A DNA stretch of 64,000 bases from Lachnoclostridium sp. An131. Lineage in GTDB: Bacteria; Bacillota; Clostridia; Lachnospirales; Lachnospiraceae. This document shows, in pieces, positions 9,031 to 16,705 of this stretch. The stretch is from positions 88,046 to 152,045 of the forward strand of contig NZ_NFLI01000010.1 of NCBI RefSeq assembly GCF_002160825.1, written 5' to 3'. The translations under genes and the position numbers were made by a program. Below the pieces are notes generated by a model. That model worked only from the letters and a program-made list of their open reading frames with translations. It made no database searches and was not told where the DNA came from. Numbering within the stretch: the stretch's first letter is position 1; each line of letters starts with the position of its first letter.

Positions 9031-10808
9031 TATTCCTGCTCCCCTTTCTCTTTCTTCTCATACCGTTTCTGTGTCTGATGATAATACCCCAGGATAAACG
9101 CCCCCTGCTCCTCCAGGGACAGCCGCCTGGGCCATATGGTTCCGTCCTCCTGAATCTCCAGCTTTCCCTCGAGTTCCGTGAGCTTCTGTTCAAAATAAAT
9201 CCGCATTCCTTTGCTCTCCAGCTTCCGGATATGGCTGTTTTTTAATTTCATCAAAATCGGGAATACAACTCCGGGCGTTGCGCAGGCCGAGTTAAAATAC
9301 CGGTCTTTAATGGTCGAATTGATTCCCGGATTCGCTTTTTCCTGAATTTCCTCCAGCACAGCAAACACCCTGCCCGCCACATAAGCTGGAATTTTGCAGT
9401 CTTCATTCAATGCCACAGTCAAAACCTCTCTTTCATAACTGGTATTCCGCAGGAGATAAGCCTTGATAACCGCCGCCTTTCCCCTGGTAATCTTATAAAT
9501 CCGCTGATCGCTGTTGTCCTGATCTGCCCGTATTCTTCCAAGCACTGCCTGATACAGGCCATCCGGATACCGGCCGCCTGAAATAATACTCTGATATACC
9601 TGGGCTGTCAGGCCGGCTGCCGGCTTTTTGTCCTTTGATTTCTGATTAACAGTCTCCTGCATCATTCTCCATACGCCAAGATATCTGAGCGTATCTGTGG
9701 CAGGACGGACAATTTCCATTCGATCATAGTGCTCTTTCAGATGCCTCAAAATATTTCCAAAGCTGTCTGTGTAGAAAAACCGTACCGCAATTCTGGCCGC
9801 GTTTGGCGCAATTCCCAGAATGCAGAATTTCTGCTCCGGATCCAGCTTGTCCTGAACAGCTTCCAGATCCACTGCCCGTCCAAGTTCCAGATTGTGAAAT
9901 ACCCCATGCACCAGTTCCTGATTGTCTGATACTGGTTCTGAAACAGCCGCAAACACACTCCGATAAACTTCTTTTCCATTTTCGGCCCAGTACACCACTG
10001 CCGTATCTCCGACATAAGACATTTTTTTTCTGTCTTTCAGCAGATAATTCAATGCAGTCGTATAAGCATAAACTGCGTAATTTCCCACCGGAGCATTGTA
10101 GCTCTGCTCTTTCCCGTAAGATTCAAACGCTGGAGCATTAAAAGACACGAGGGCCGCCCCGCTGGACTGTGCTCCCTGCAGTCCCTTAATATTGCTGTGA
10201 ATCCGGGCAATCGAGCTCCTTTTCCCTGTCACCAGACAGATACCTTCCGCTTCCTGCTCATCCTGCTGCCGGTATGACTCCCAGGCATTCTGTACCTCAC
10301 TGTCCTCCTGCACGTAACGGCCCTTCCATAAAAATACCAGGTTGGCTCCGGCCATCATTTCATCCAGATGGGGCTGCAATACGGGATTTTCAGAGGCCTG
10401 CCCCGGATTCCATGTCTCAAAATAGGCCTTCACCGCTTCTGCCGCAGGGCTGTCAGTATTTTTCAGGATCTCCAGATGCTTTTCCTTTGCGCATTCAAAG
10501 CACTCCAGCGAACGTTCCGGTTTTCCTTTTGCATCTGTTCCCAGAAAATAGCTTGTATTATCGCAGAGAAAATTGGCAGCCACACCGGAGGATCTGGTCA
10601 GCATCTGCGGAACCCGGATTTCTTTTGGACCCCAAGCCACTTTCTTCCCGCGCTCATCCTTATCCTTTAAAGGCAGTACCCCTATGAGTTCTCCTTTCTC
10701 TGAAAGCTCCAGCGCAAAGGAAACCTTTGCCTTGCACCAGCCGGGCTGCTCTACCTTTCCTTTTTCCGCCAATATTTCATAATAACGGACCAGGGACTGC
10801 AGAATCAT
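9030..10808 (-). CDS. cas8c: Cascade large subunit Cas8c (Csd1)
   Basis: Starting at MILQSLVRYYEIL, the normal Csd1 N-terminus, gives 592 residues. A start 15 bp further upstream is open but would break the 4-bp ATGA overlap with cas5. The protein has the expected sequence AKVSFALELSEKGELIG and the C-terminal helical region. It recognises the PAM and seeds target unwinding. In type I-C the small subunit Cas11c is usually translated from inside this gene; a possible internal GTG is at 9359 (see findings). It lies between cas5 and cas7 in one operon. Confidence 0.96.
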   Translation of the reverse strand: MILQSLVRYYEILAEKGKVEQPGWCKAKVSFALELSEKGELIGVLPLKDKDERGKKVAWGPKEIRVPQMLTRSSGVAANFLCDNTSYFLGTDAKGKPERSLECFECAKEKHLEILKNTDSPAAEAVKAYFETWNPGQASENPVLQPHLDEMMAGANLVFLWKGRYVQEDSEVQNAWESYRQQDEQEAEGICLVTGKRSSIARIHSNIKGLQGAQSSGAALVSFNAPAFESYGKEQSYNAPVGNYAVYAYTTALNYLLKDRKKMSYVGDTAVVYWAENGKEVYRSVFAAVSEPVSDNQELVHGVFHNLELGRAVDLEAVQDKLDPEQKFCILGIAPNAARIAVRFFYTDSFGNILRHLKEHYDRMEIVRPATDTLRYLGVWRMMQETVNQKSKDKKPAAGLTAQVYQSIISGGRYPDGLYQAVLGRIRADQDNSDQRIYKITRGKAAVIKAYLLRNTSYEREVLTVALNEDCKIPAYVAGRVFAVLEEIQEKANPGINSTIKDRYFNSACATPGVVFPILMKLKNSHIRKLESKGMRIYFEQKLTELEGKLEIQEDGTIWPRRLSLEEQGAFILGYYHQTQKRYEKKEKGEQE

Positions 10809-11464
10809 CGAACCACCTCGCATTTCCTCACATCCAGGACACCGCCATCCAGCACAGCCCTGAAAAACATGGGCGTAATGTTTTCCGGATCTGTGTAGTC
10901 CATATCATACAGCATGTAACCCAGTTCCCGCCTTTCCCCTGCATAGGCAGTGTCTACCGTATCCTTCTCATACAGTTCAAAATGAGCCGGAAATTCCCTG
11001 CATCCAAAATACGGCATATGGTAGCACTCTCCCCTCCGCAGCCGCCGCATGATGATATCCTTAAACTTTCCCGGATTATCACCCTCATTTGCCTTATCTG
11101 TCATATCAAAATGCGCCTCTATGACATACTCCACGTCCTTAAGAATCATCGACGCTCTCTGCACAATCTCATCCTTTGCACAGATATACAGCGGTTTCGT
11201 TCCCCCATTCATGACAGACATCACATTACCTGCGGAAACCTTGCCTTTCACTTCATTTCTGCGTACGCTGGTAAACTGAATGGGCCTGCATACATAAATC
11301 CGGTCAATCTTCCACCGCATGCCCGGATGCCAGTATATGGCTTCCAGAATTCCTCTGGCTGCCGATGGCGTCATCACGTCATAAGAACAGCGTTCCACCT
11401 TCATTTCCGGCCGGGTAAACAGGGCAAAATCTCCCCTCACCCGAACCTTTACTCCATGGCTCAT
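10805..11464 (-). CDS. cas5c: Cas5c, crRNA-processing and Cascade subunit
   Basis: From the ATG at 11464 the protein has 219 residues and begins MSHGVKVRVRGDFALFTRPE, the hallmark of Cas5c/Cas5d. AAAGGAGG precedes this start at good spacing. A start 75 bp further up is open but would add an atypical N-terminus and overlap cas3. The conserved VERCSYDVMTPSAARGILEA follows. Type I-C has no Cas6, so this protein cuts the pre-crRNA below the repeat hairpin and then stays on the 5' handle. No cas6 gene is seen in the window, consistent with this. Confidence 0.96.
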   Translation of the reverse strand: MSHGVKVRVRGDFALFTRPEMKVERCSYDVMTPSAARGILEAIYWHPGMRWKIDRIYVCRPIQFTSVRRNEVKGKVSAGNVMSVMNGGTKPLYICAKDEIVQRASMILKDVEYVIEAHFDMTDKANEGDNPGKFKDIIMRRLRRGECYHMPYFGCREFPAHFELYEKDTVDTAYAGERRELGYMLYDMDYTDPENITPMFFRAVLDGGVLDVRKCEVVR

Positions 11465-11507
11465 GCCACGCCTCCTTTCCTTTGTTTTCCATATTTTCAT
11501 CCTGCTC

Positions 11508-13679
11508 TCAGGCAAATACAGCATCTCCCCGTGAGACATTCAGTAAAAGTCCCACATCCTCCCTGTACTGCTCCGCGCTTCGCAGCCGGTAAAATTCCGG
11601 GAACAGCTCTTCTATCAGACCTGCTCCTCTCAAATCCTCGAACAGATTATCATAGACCTGTATACAATATCCGCCTGCCTGTCTCATCAATTCTCTTGAA
11701 AAACATCCTGCGCGAAGCTGTTCTGCAATCCGTCGGGCTTCCGGCTCTTTGTCCACCAGAATCGTTTTTGTCCGTTCTTCTATCAGATGAAACCTGGACG
11801 CTGCTGTCTCAAATGGAAAGCTGAAAGCCCGGATTCCCTGCTCAAACTGTTCCACAATCCCCTTTGAATCCAGCGATTCCCCTTTATAACGGTACAGACG
11901 CTCAAAATATTCATGAATAGCTTCCAGAGAGGATATATCATCAAATTCCCTCTGAATCTGTTCCGCCACAGCAATCGGCTGATTCAGTTCCGCCGGAATA
12001 TCTGCTTTCTCTTCCTTATCCATCGTAAAAATAACGGTCAGACTCCCTTCCCTGGACCGTTTTCCCTCTCTGTTGCACCGACCAGCTGCCTGAATCACAG
12101 AATCCACTCCTGCCAGTTCTCGATACACAGCCTGAAAATCCAAATCAACGCCGGCTTCCACAAGGCTGGTGGCGATCAGACGGCATGGCAGGCCATCAGC
12201 CAAACGCTCTCTTACTTCTCTCAAAACGCGCTTTCTATGATTCGGATACATCAGAGTAGAAAGGTGATACACTTCTTCCCCGTTTAGCTTCCGGTAAATT
12301 CTCTGCACACGTTTCCGGCTATTCAGAATGCACAGAACCTGTTCTTCCTTTTGAAGCCGCTCTGCCAGCTCTTTTTCAGAAAATACGCCTCCGTATATCA
12401 AACGGGTTCTTTTGAAAAACTCATACTGGCTATTCACATCCGGACAAAGCTCCCTGGCCTGTATTCCTTTTGGGAAATACGTCGCCAGCGACGGCTGTGT
12501 CGCCGTACAGAGCACAGCTGTGCAGTGATAATTGCAAATCAGTTCGCTCAGCGCCCAGATACAGGGGATTAAGTACTTCGACGGCAGCATCTGCGCTTCA
12601 TCAAGGATAATCACACTGTTCGCAATATTGTGCAGCTTTCTGCACTTTGAAGTCTGATTGGAAAATAAAGATTCAAAAAACTGAACATTTGTCGTCACAA
12701 TGACTGGACGGTCCCAGTTTTCTGCCGCAAGCTGCTCCTTTCTCAGCTTCTCCGGATTTTCCACGGATACATTACTGTGATCCTCCAAAACATTGTGCTC
12801 CCCCAAAATGTCTTTAAAGACCTGAGCATTCTGCTCAATGATAGAAATATACGGAATCGCATAAATCACCCGATCCATTCCATAGGTTTTCATCTGCTGC
12901 AGCGCAAATGCCAGCGACGCTGTCGTCTTTCCGCCTCCTGTGGGAACAGTCAGCTGAAAAAGTCCCGGTTCTTCCTTTCCTTTTTCCAGACAATTTTTTA
13001 AAATGGCCGTTCTGCGTCCATTTACTGTGGAGAGAGCCTCCTGCCGAAGCCAAGGCGCAATATGAGCCTGCAGGCGATCCATCAGGATTTCTACGCTGTC
13101 ATATCCGCCTCTTTCCACCATGCCATTCATCATAAAACGCTCTGTATCAAGACGATCCGCATCAATCAGACAGGAAAAAAGCATTCGAATGAAAAAGGAA
13201 ACGCTGAATCCTCCTTTCCCTAAAGGCTTCAATGGTACATCTGAAAGCCTTGGGATCTCTGTCTCTTCCCGAAAGGCACTGTAATCCTCCACCTGCTTTT
13301 TCATCCTTCCCAGAAAAGTGCCTGCATCGCTTTCATCCGCTGCTGCGCTGCCTCCGTCCTGCAGCCCACTGTGATGTCCTGCCACGCAGTAAGCAACCAT
13401 GAGATAGCCTCTGGCATAAAGCTCCTGAGCTCCCGCCGTAGAATGATCTACAGGAGGTCCTTCCCCCAGAAGGCGTTTTTGGAACCCCTTCGAATATTTT
13501 CCGATGTCGTGGCACAGGCCGGCTGCCTGCCCCCATTCTCTGCAGCCGAATTTTGACGCAAATTCTCCCGCAAGTAAGGCAGCCCCCTGATTATGCTCTA
13601 ACACCGTCTGTTCCCGTTTTTTATCTTCGCTGATATGGGCGAGATATTTTTCCTTTTCATTCGTGTTTTTGCTTTCCAT
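11508..13679 (-). CDS. cas3: CRISPR-associated helicase-nuclease Cas3
   Basis: The 723-residue protein joins an N-terminal HD nuclease (His29, H57-D58 in LCHDIGK, His79 and H102-H103) to an SF2 helicase with Walker A VPTGGGKT at 245-252 and the DEAQ box at 360-363. Cascade recruits it to R-loops, where it degrades target DNA. It is the first gene of the cas operon and starts 43 bp before cas5. The start at 13679 follows GGAAGGAGAAGG. No frameshift or missing motif is seen, so interference should be functional. Confidence 0.98.
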   Translation of the reverse strand: MESKNTNEKEKYLAHISEDKKREQTVLEHNQGAALLAGEFASKFGCREWGQAAGLCHDIGKYSKGFQKRLLGEGPPVDHSTAGAQELYARGYLMVAYCVAGHHSGLQDGGSAAADESDAGTFLGRMKKQVEDYSAFREETEIPRLSDVPLKPLGKGGFSVSFFIRMLFSCLIDADRLDTERFMMNGMVERGGYDSVEILMDRLQAHIAPWLRQEALSTVNGRRTAILKNCLEKGKEEPGLFQLTVPTGGGKTTASLAFALQQMKTYGMDRVIYAIPYISIIEQNAQVFKDILGEHNVLEDHSNVSVENPEKLRKEQLAAENWDRPVIVTTNVQFFESLFSNQTSKCRKLHNIANSVIILDEAQMLPSKYLIPCIWALSELICNYHCTAVLCTATQPSLATYFPKGIQARELCPDVNSQYEFFKRTRLIYGGVFSEKELAERLQKEEQVLCILNSRKRVQRIYRKLNGEEVYHLSTLMYPNHRKRVLREVRERLADGLPCRLIATSLVEAGVDLDFQAVYRELAGVDSVIQAAGRCNREGKRSREGSLTVIFTMDKEEKADIPAELNQPIAVAEQIQREFDDISSLEAIHEYFERLYRYKGESLDSKGIVEQFEQGIRAFSFPFETAASRFHLIEERTKTILVDKEPEARRIAEQLRAGCFSRELMRQAGGYCIQVYDNLFEDLRGAGLIEELFPEFYRLRSAEQYREDVGLLLNVSRGDAVFA

Positions 13680-13726
13680 TTACCTTCTCCTTCCGCTCCG
13701 GAGCTGGCTATATTAGGCCTAAATTT

Positions 13727-13755
13727 ATGGTAACATATTCCAGTTATATTTGCAA
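13727..13755 (-). promoter_or_regulatory. Predicted cas operon promoter
   Basis: On the minus strand TTGCAA (13755-13750) and TACCAT (13732-13727) are separated by 17 bp, and a TG one base before the -10 makes an extended -10. Transcription would start near 13720, leaving a leader of about 40 nt before cas3. The hexamers are imperfect, so this is a prediction. Confidence 0.5.
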
Positions 13756-13763
13756 TATAAAAT

Positions 13764-13792
13764 ATATGATTTTTAATATTAACTTTATTGAA
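13764..13792 (-). promoter_or_regulatory. Candidate protospacer for a cas-repressing guide, with TTC PAM
   Basis: On the minus strand TTC (13792-13790), the PAM reported for type I-C systems, is followed by AATAAAGTTA, then more AT-rich sequence to CATAT at 13768-13764. The guide-like stretch at 13857-13882 matches 19 of 26 positions. These include 9 of the first 10, with the only mismatch at position 6, a base that is flipped out in type I effector complexes. A full 34-nt R-loop would end at 13756, against the predicted -35 box of the cas promoter. Confidence 0.65.
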
Positions 13793-13815
13793 ATATTAAT
13801 TATCAATATAGAATG

Positions 13816-13824
13816 TGCTATTAT
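13816..13824 (+). promoter_or_regulatory. Extended -10 promoter of the CreR-like RNA
   Basis: TGCTATTAT fits the extended -10 consensus TGnTATAAT. A start about 7 nt downstream would fall at 13831-13832, the first base of the pseudo-repeat. No good -35 is visible at 17 bp, which is tolerated with an extended -10. Confidence 0.5.
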
Positions 13825-13831
13825 AAAAAAT

Positions 13832-13926
13832 GTCAGGGAAACTTGCGGATTGAAATAATAATGTTATGTGTAACAAACATATCCTTCAGGGCGGCAAAAA
13901 CATTTTTGTTTTTGCCGCCCTGAAGG
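13832..13926 (+). ncRNA. Putative CreR-type guide RNA: pseudo-repeat, guide and hairpin
   Basis: The pseudo-repeat (13832-13856, 25 nt) begins GTCA like the true 32-nt repeat and ends GGATTGAAAT, so it keeps 10 of the 11 nt of the crRNA 5' handle while the central CACCGCC stem is lost. A guide-like stretch (13857-13882) follows, and then a perfect 19-bp hairpin. The RNA would diverge from cas3. Known Cas-regulating (CreR) RNAs have this design: they load into Cascade and silence the cas promoter by partial pairing without triggering cleavage. The assignment is by inference from sequence. Confidence 0.65.
13883..13926. repeat. Perfect 19-bp inverted repeat
   Basis: Arms CCTTCAGGGCGGCAAAAAC (13883-13901) and its exact complement (13908-13926) flank a 6-nt loop. 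It could end the CreR-like RNA on the plus strand and the GyrI-like gene on the minus strand. The trailing T-runs are weak on both sides, so it may instead act as a 3' stabilising hairpin. Confidence 0.75.
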
Positions 13927-14006
13927 TGTCTTTCATATGCTCTACGCAATTTCCATACAAATATATAGTCTAAATCTGACCAGCACGGAAATCCCAAAAC
14001 TTCATA

Positions 14007-14642
14007 TCAACCGTTTCTCCTCACCGGCACCCGGATCACCGTCTTCAGCCTCTCCGGCTTACACCGCCTCACATCACTCAGATAAATCTCATGATGGCGC
14101 CTGCCCTCCGAAAAATCGGGGCTCAGCTTATTCTCCTTCATAAACCGCCGCATTGCCTCAAGCGTCGCCGGCTCCTCGTCATAAGGGCCGACATGCATAC
14201 ACTGGACGCAGAGCCCTTCCTCCCAGGGCAGAAATTCTGCCCGTGAAAAATCCTGCTGCTTCTTCCGCGCCGCTTCCCGGCGCGCCCATTCAAAGTCTGC
14301 CTCTGTCACAAAATCCGGAAGGCGGATCATGGAAATCCACCGGAACAGATCCTTGCGGCTGTAATCGATGTCTTCCCTGCCCTCCTGCCACCAGAGGCCC
14401 TCCAGCGGAGGCACAACATAATCAAAATATCCCTCTATCTGATGTTCTCCAAGCTTGCTCATCTTAATTGTAAACGCAAGCCCGTACAGGAGCCCCATAG
14501 CTGTCTTGTAATCTCCGCCCTCTTCGTTGGGATCTCCCTTTCCGCGCACCGCGATAAAATTCATCGCAGGTACAGTCACCAGGCCTGGCTTGCTCTTCGG
14601 CAGATAAAATTCTTTGTATTCCTTTTTATAATCGAATGCCAT
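14007..14642 (-). CDS. GyrI-like small-molecule-binding domain protein
   Basis: From the ATG at 14642 this gives 211 residues starting MAFDYKKEYKEFYLPKSKP, the usual beginning of stand-alone GyrI-like proteins. AGGAGG lies upstream at 11-12 nt. A longer open frame to 14855 exists, but its extra 71 residues are just the tandem repeats of the preceding gene read in another frame. Visible features include PAMNFIAVRGKGDPNEE, a WW pair in LEGLWWQ and CVQCMHVGPYDEE near the end. GyrI-like domains bind small hydrophobic or cationic ligands; the ligand here is unknown. It follows the TfoX-like gene by 28 bp. Confidence 0.85.
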   Translation of the reverse strand: MAFDYKKEYKEFYLPKSKPGLVTVPAMNFIAVRGKGDPNEEGGDYKTAMGLLYGLAFTIKMSKLGEHQIEGYFDYVVPPLEGLWWQEGREDIDYSRKDLFRWISMIRLPDFVTEADFEWARREAARKKQQDFSRAEFLPWEEGLCVQCMHVGPYDEEPATLEAMRRFMKENKLSPDFSEGRRHHEIYLSDVRRCKPERLKTVIRVPVRRNG

Positions 14643-14670
14643 TGCCCCTGTTTTCCTCCTGTATAGCTGT

Positions 14671-15096
14671 TTATTTCCCCGAATCCCGCTTTCCGGCTGC
14701 GCCTGAGCTTTTTCCTCGCCTGTGCCCTGCCTTTTCCTGCGCCTGGGCTTTTTCCTTTCCCGCGCCCTGTCTTTTCCTGTGCCTGGTCTTTTCCTTCGGC
14801 TCCGGAAGCTCTCCGCAGGTCGCCGTGACAAGCCTGGCCAGAAGCTCCCTGTCATCTGTCTCCTCGATCAGAAAACAGTTTCTGGCTCCTTCATGGGGAG
14901 GCTCCTCCGGCAGTCCCGGGCAGACGGCCCGTCCCGCTTCCGTGATCTTGATAAACAGCGTATTATCACAAATCATACCAAAAAATTTTCTTCCGCAGAA
15001 CAGCCCATATTCCCCAAACATCCTGCGGCAGGTGATTCTTCCCGCATCCTGCAGCTGTTCCGTCACATATTCTGCAAATTCCCGGCTGGTCGCCAT
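14671..15096 (-). CDS. TfoX N-terminal domain protein with a repetitive basic tail
   Basis: Residues 1-95 or so fit the TfoX N-terminal domain (RRMFGEYGLFCGRKFFGMI, then DNTLFIKITEAG). The remaining 45 residues are Lys/Arg/Gln/Ala-rich and repetitive (KEKTRHRKRQGAGKEKAQAQ). They are encoded by imperfect tandem repeats. The C-terminal TfoX domain that accompanies this one in competence regulators is absent, so a role in competence should not be assumed. The tail could bind nucleic acid (inference) or be neutral repeat growth. Confidence 0.82.
   Translation of the reverse strand: MATSREFAEYVTEQLQDAGRITCRRMFGEYGLFCGRKFFGMICDNTLFIKITEAGRAVCPGLPEEPPHEGARNCFLIEETDDRELLARLVTATCGELPEPKEKTRHRKRQGAGKEKAQAQEKAGHRRGKSSGAAGKRDSGK
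14700..14797. repeat. Imperfect tandem repeat inside the TfoX-like gene, period about 40 bp
   Basis: A unit beginning GCCCTGCCTTTTCC at 14724 recurs at 14764 as GCCCTGTCTTTTCC, with a partial copy before it, about two and a half copies in all. Each unit also looks like two diverged 20-bp halves. It encodes the basic tail of the TfoX-like protein. Confidence 0.7.
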
Positions 15097-15167
15097 AATT
15101 ATGCCTCATCCCCTTTTTTACAGATATTCTATCAAGGGAAATACGACAGCAGTATGTCATGTTTATT

Positions 15168-16076
15168 TTATGTATCCAAATGTCTTTTTCGGATTTTTTC
15201 TCCAAACTGCGCCAAATCACGCCGAAGCTCTTCCGGCTCCAGAAGCTCTGCGCCTCCTCCAAAAGAAGCAATCCATCCAACAATGCCGGTTTTATCTGTA
15301 AATCCAAAGGTAAACAGAAGCGAACCGTCTTCCTGCTCCTGAAAGCTATCCGCCCCGTATTCTTCAATAAGCCGCCACCGGTATTCCGGTTCAATTCTCG
15401 CCTTCACCTGAAACACATGGGGAAATACCCTTTCCTGCGACAGATCCGGCAGAGAAGCCGGCCGTTTTTCAAAGGAACCGGCATCTGCAAGCTCTGTCAT
15501 CCGGTTCAGCTTGAACAGGCGGAAATCCTCTCTTGTCCTGCACCAGCCCCACAGATACCAGCCCGCCCACTGGAAAATCAAATCATACGGCTCCACAAGG
15601 CGGCTGGACTCGCCGGAAGGAGCATGATAGGAAAAGGACACCAGACGGCTGTTTTCAATCGCCTCATGGAGCAGCTCTAACTTCGGCGCCAGAGCAGTCT
15701 TGTACCAGGAGGAAAGATCTATCAGGATATGCGGATCTCCGCTCAGAAGCTCCGAAGCCCCCGGAAGAAGCCTGTCCATGAGCTGCGCGTAGCGTCCCGT
15801 CCCGCTGACGCTGTCCAGGCTTCGCAGCCCTGCCAGAATTGCCTGCATATCAGAGGAGGTAAGCAGCGTCCTGTCTATCTTGTAGCCCTCCATAATGGAA
15901 ATCCCGCCTCCGGCTCCGCGGGACGTCACAATGGGAATTCCCGCCATGCAGAGCCGCTCAATGTCCCGGTTAATCGTTCTCCGGGACACCTCGAATTTTT
16001 CTGCCAGCCAGGGAGCCGTCACCTTTTCCTGCTGGAGAAGCACCGCCAGGATGCCTATCATTCGATCAAGCTTCAT
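15168..16076 (-). CDS. HTH and WYL-domain transcriptional regulator (YafY type)
   Basis: The 302-residue protein has an N-terminal winged helix (MIGILAVLLQQEKVTAPWLA, then SRRTINRDIERL) and a WYL domain around residues 140-215, with GWYLWGWCRTREDFRLFKLNRM. WYL domains sense ligands, often nucleic acids, and several WYL proteins regulate phage-defence or DNA-repair genes. Its start overlaps the stop of kptA by 11 bp, so the two are probably co-transcribed. No nearby operator could be assigned. Confidence 0.9.
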   Translation of the reverse strand: MKLDRMIGILAVLLQQEKVTAPWLAEKFEVSRRTINRDIERLCMAGIPIVTSRGAGGGISIMEGYKIDRTLLTSSDMQAILAGLRSLDSVSGTGRYAQLMDRLLPGASELLSGDPHILIDLSSWYKTALAPKLELLHEAIENSRLVSFSYHAPSGESSRLVEPYDLIFQWAGWYLWGWCRTREDFRLFKLNRMTELADAGSFEKRPASLPDLSQERVFPHVFQVKARIEPEYRWRLIEEYGADSFQEQEDGSLLFTFGFTDKTGIVGWIASFGGGAELLEPEELRRDLAQFGEKIRKRHLDT

Positions 16077-16623
16077 CGTCTCTCTCCAGATATCTGACCG
16101 GAACCTGCTTCGTCAGCCAGACACCGTTTACCGAACGATAGAACAGAAAGCCGTCCTCCTGCATCTGTCCCGTCTTTACTCTGTAAACGACAGGCCTGCC
16201 ATGCCTCGCTCCCACGGTGCGGGCTGTTTCCCTGTCTGCCGACAGATGCACATATAGCCTGCTTTTCGCAATTAGCCCCTGCTCCCCGATCGATTCCACA
16301 TACTTCTCCCCGGTGCCATGCCACAGATATTCCGGCGGCTCCACAAGAGGCAGTTCCACGTCCACAGGGATCGAATGCCCCTGATTCGCCCGAATTTTCG
16401 TCTTGTCCGCATTAAAAGAATATCTCTGCTTATTATCCGTCCTCACGATTTCCTCCAGCATGTCCATATCGATCGGATGCGTCCTTTTCATTCCCAGGAG
16501 CAGCTCCTGCACATTGGCCCAGCCATGCTCATCCAGTGTAATCCCAACTGCCTCTGGCCGGTGCCTGAGAATCATGCTCAGGAACCGGCTGGTTTTCGTC
16601 AGGCTTGTACTGTTGTCACTCAC
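16066..16623 (-). CDS. kptA: RNA 2'-phosphotransferase (Tpt1/KptA family)
   Basis: Family landmarks are SRFLSMILRHRPEAVGITLD, GWANVQELL, the Lys/Arg-rich NKQRYSF, the catalytic-site HGT in YLWHGTGEKY, and GARHGRPVVYRV. The enzyme transfers an RNA 2'-phosphate to NAD+. Yeast Tpt1 needs this for tRNA splicing, while the bacterial substrate is unclear. I chose the GTG at 16623 (185 residues) because AGGAGG lies about 10 nt upstream and the domain starts soon after. An ATG at 16719 would add 32 atypical residues and overlap the previous gene. Confidence 0.88.
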   Translation of the reverse strand: MSDNSTSLTKTSRFLSMILRHRPEAVGITLDEHGWANVQELLLGMKRTHPIDMDMLEEIVRTDNKQRYSFNADKTKIRANQGHSIPVDVELPLVEPPEYLWHGTGEKYVESIGEQGLIAKSRLYVHLSADRETARTVGARHGRPVVYRVKTGQMQEDGFLFYRSVNGVWLTKQVPVRYLERDDEA

Positions 16624-16705
16624 TCCTTCTTCCCTCCTGTTAATCTTTCTGCACAAAACCTCACATTCTGTTTTGCCATATAAGCATTCCCGCATAATAT
16701 TCTGC

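Noticed and set aside
14643..14855. N-terminal extension of the GyrI-like gene rich in Arg and Lys
   Set aside because: It is the tandem repeat of the TfoX-like gene read in a different frame; the ATG at 14642 gives the normal family start.
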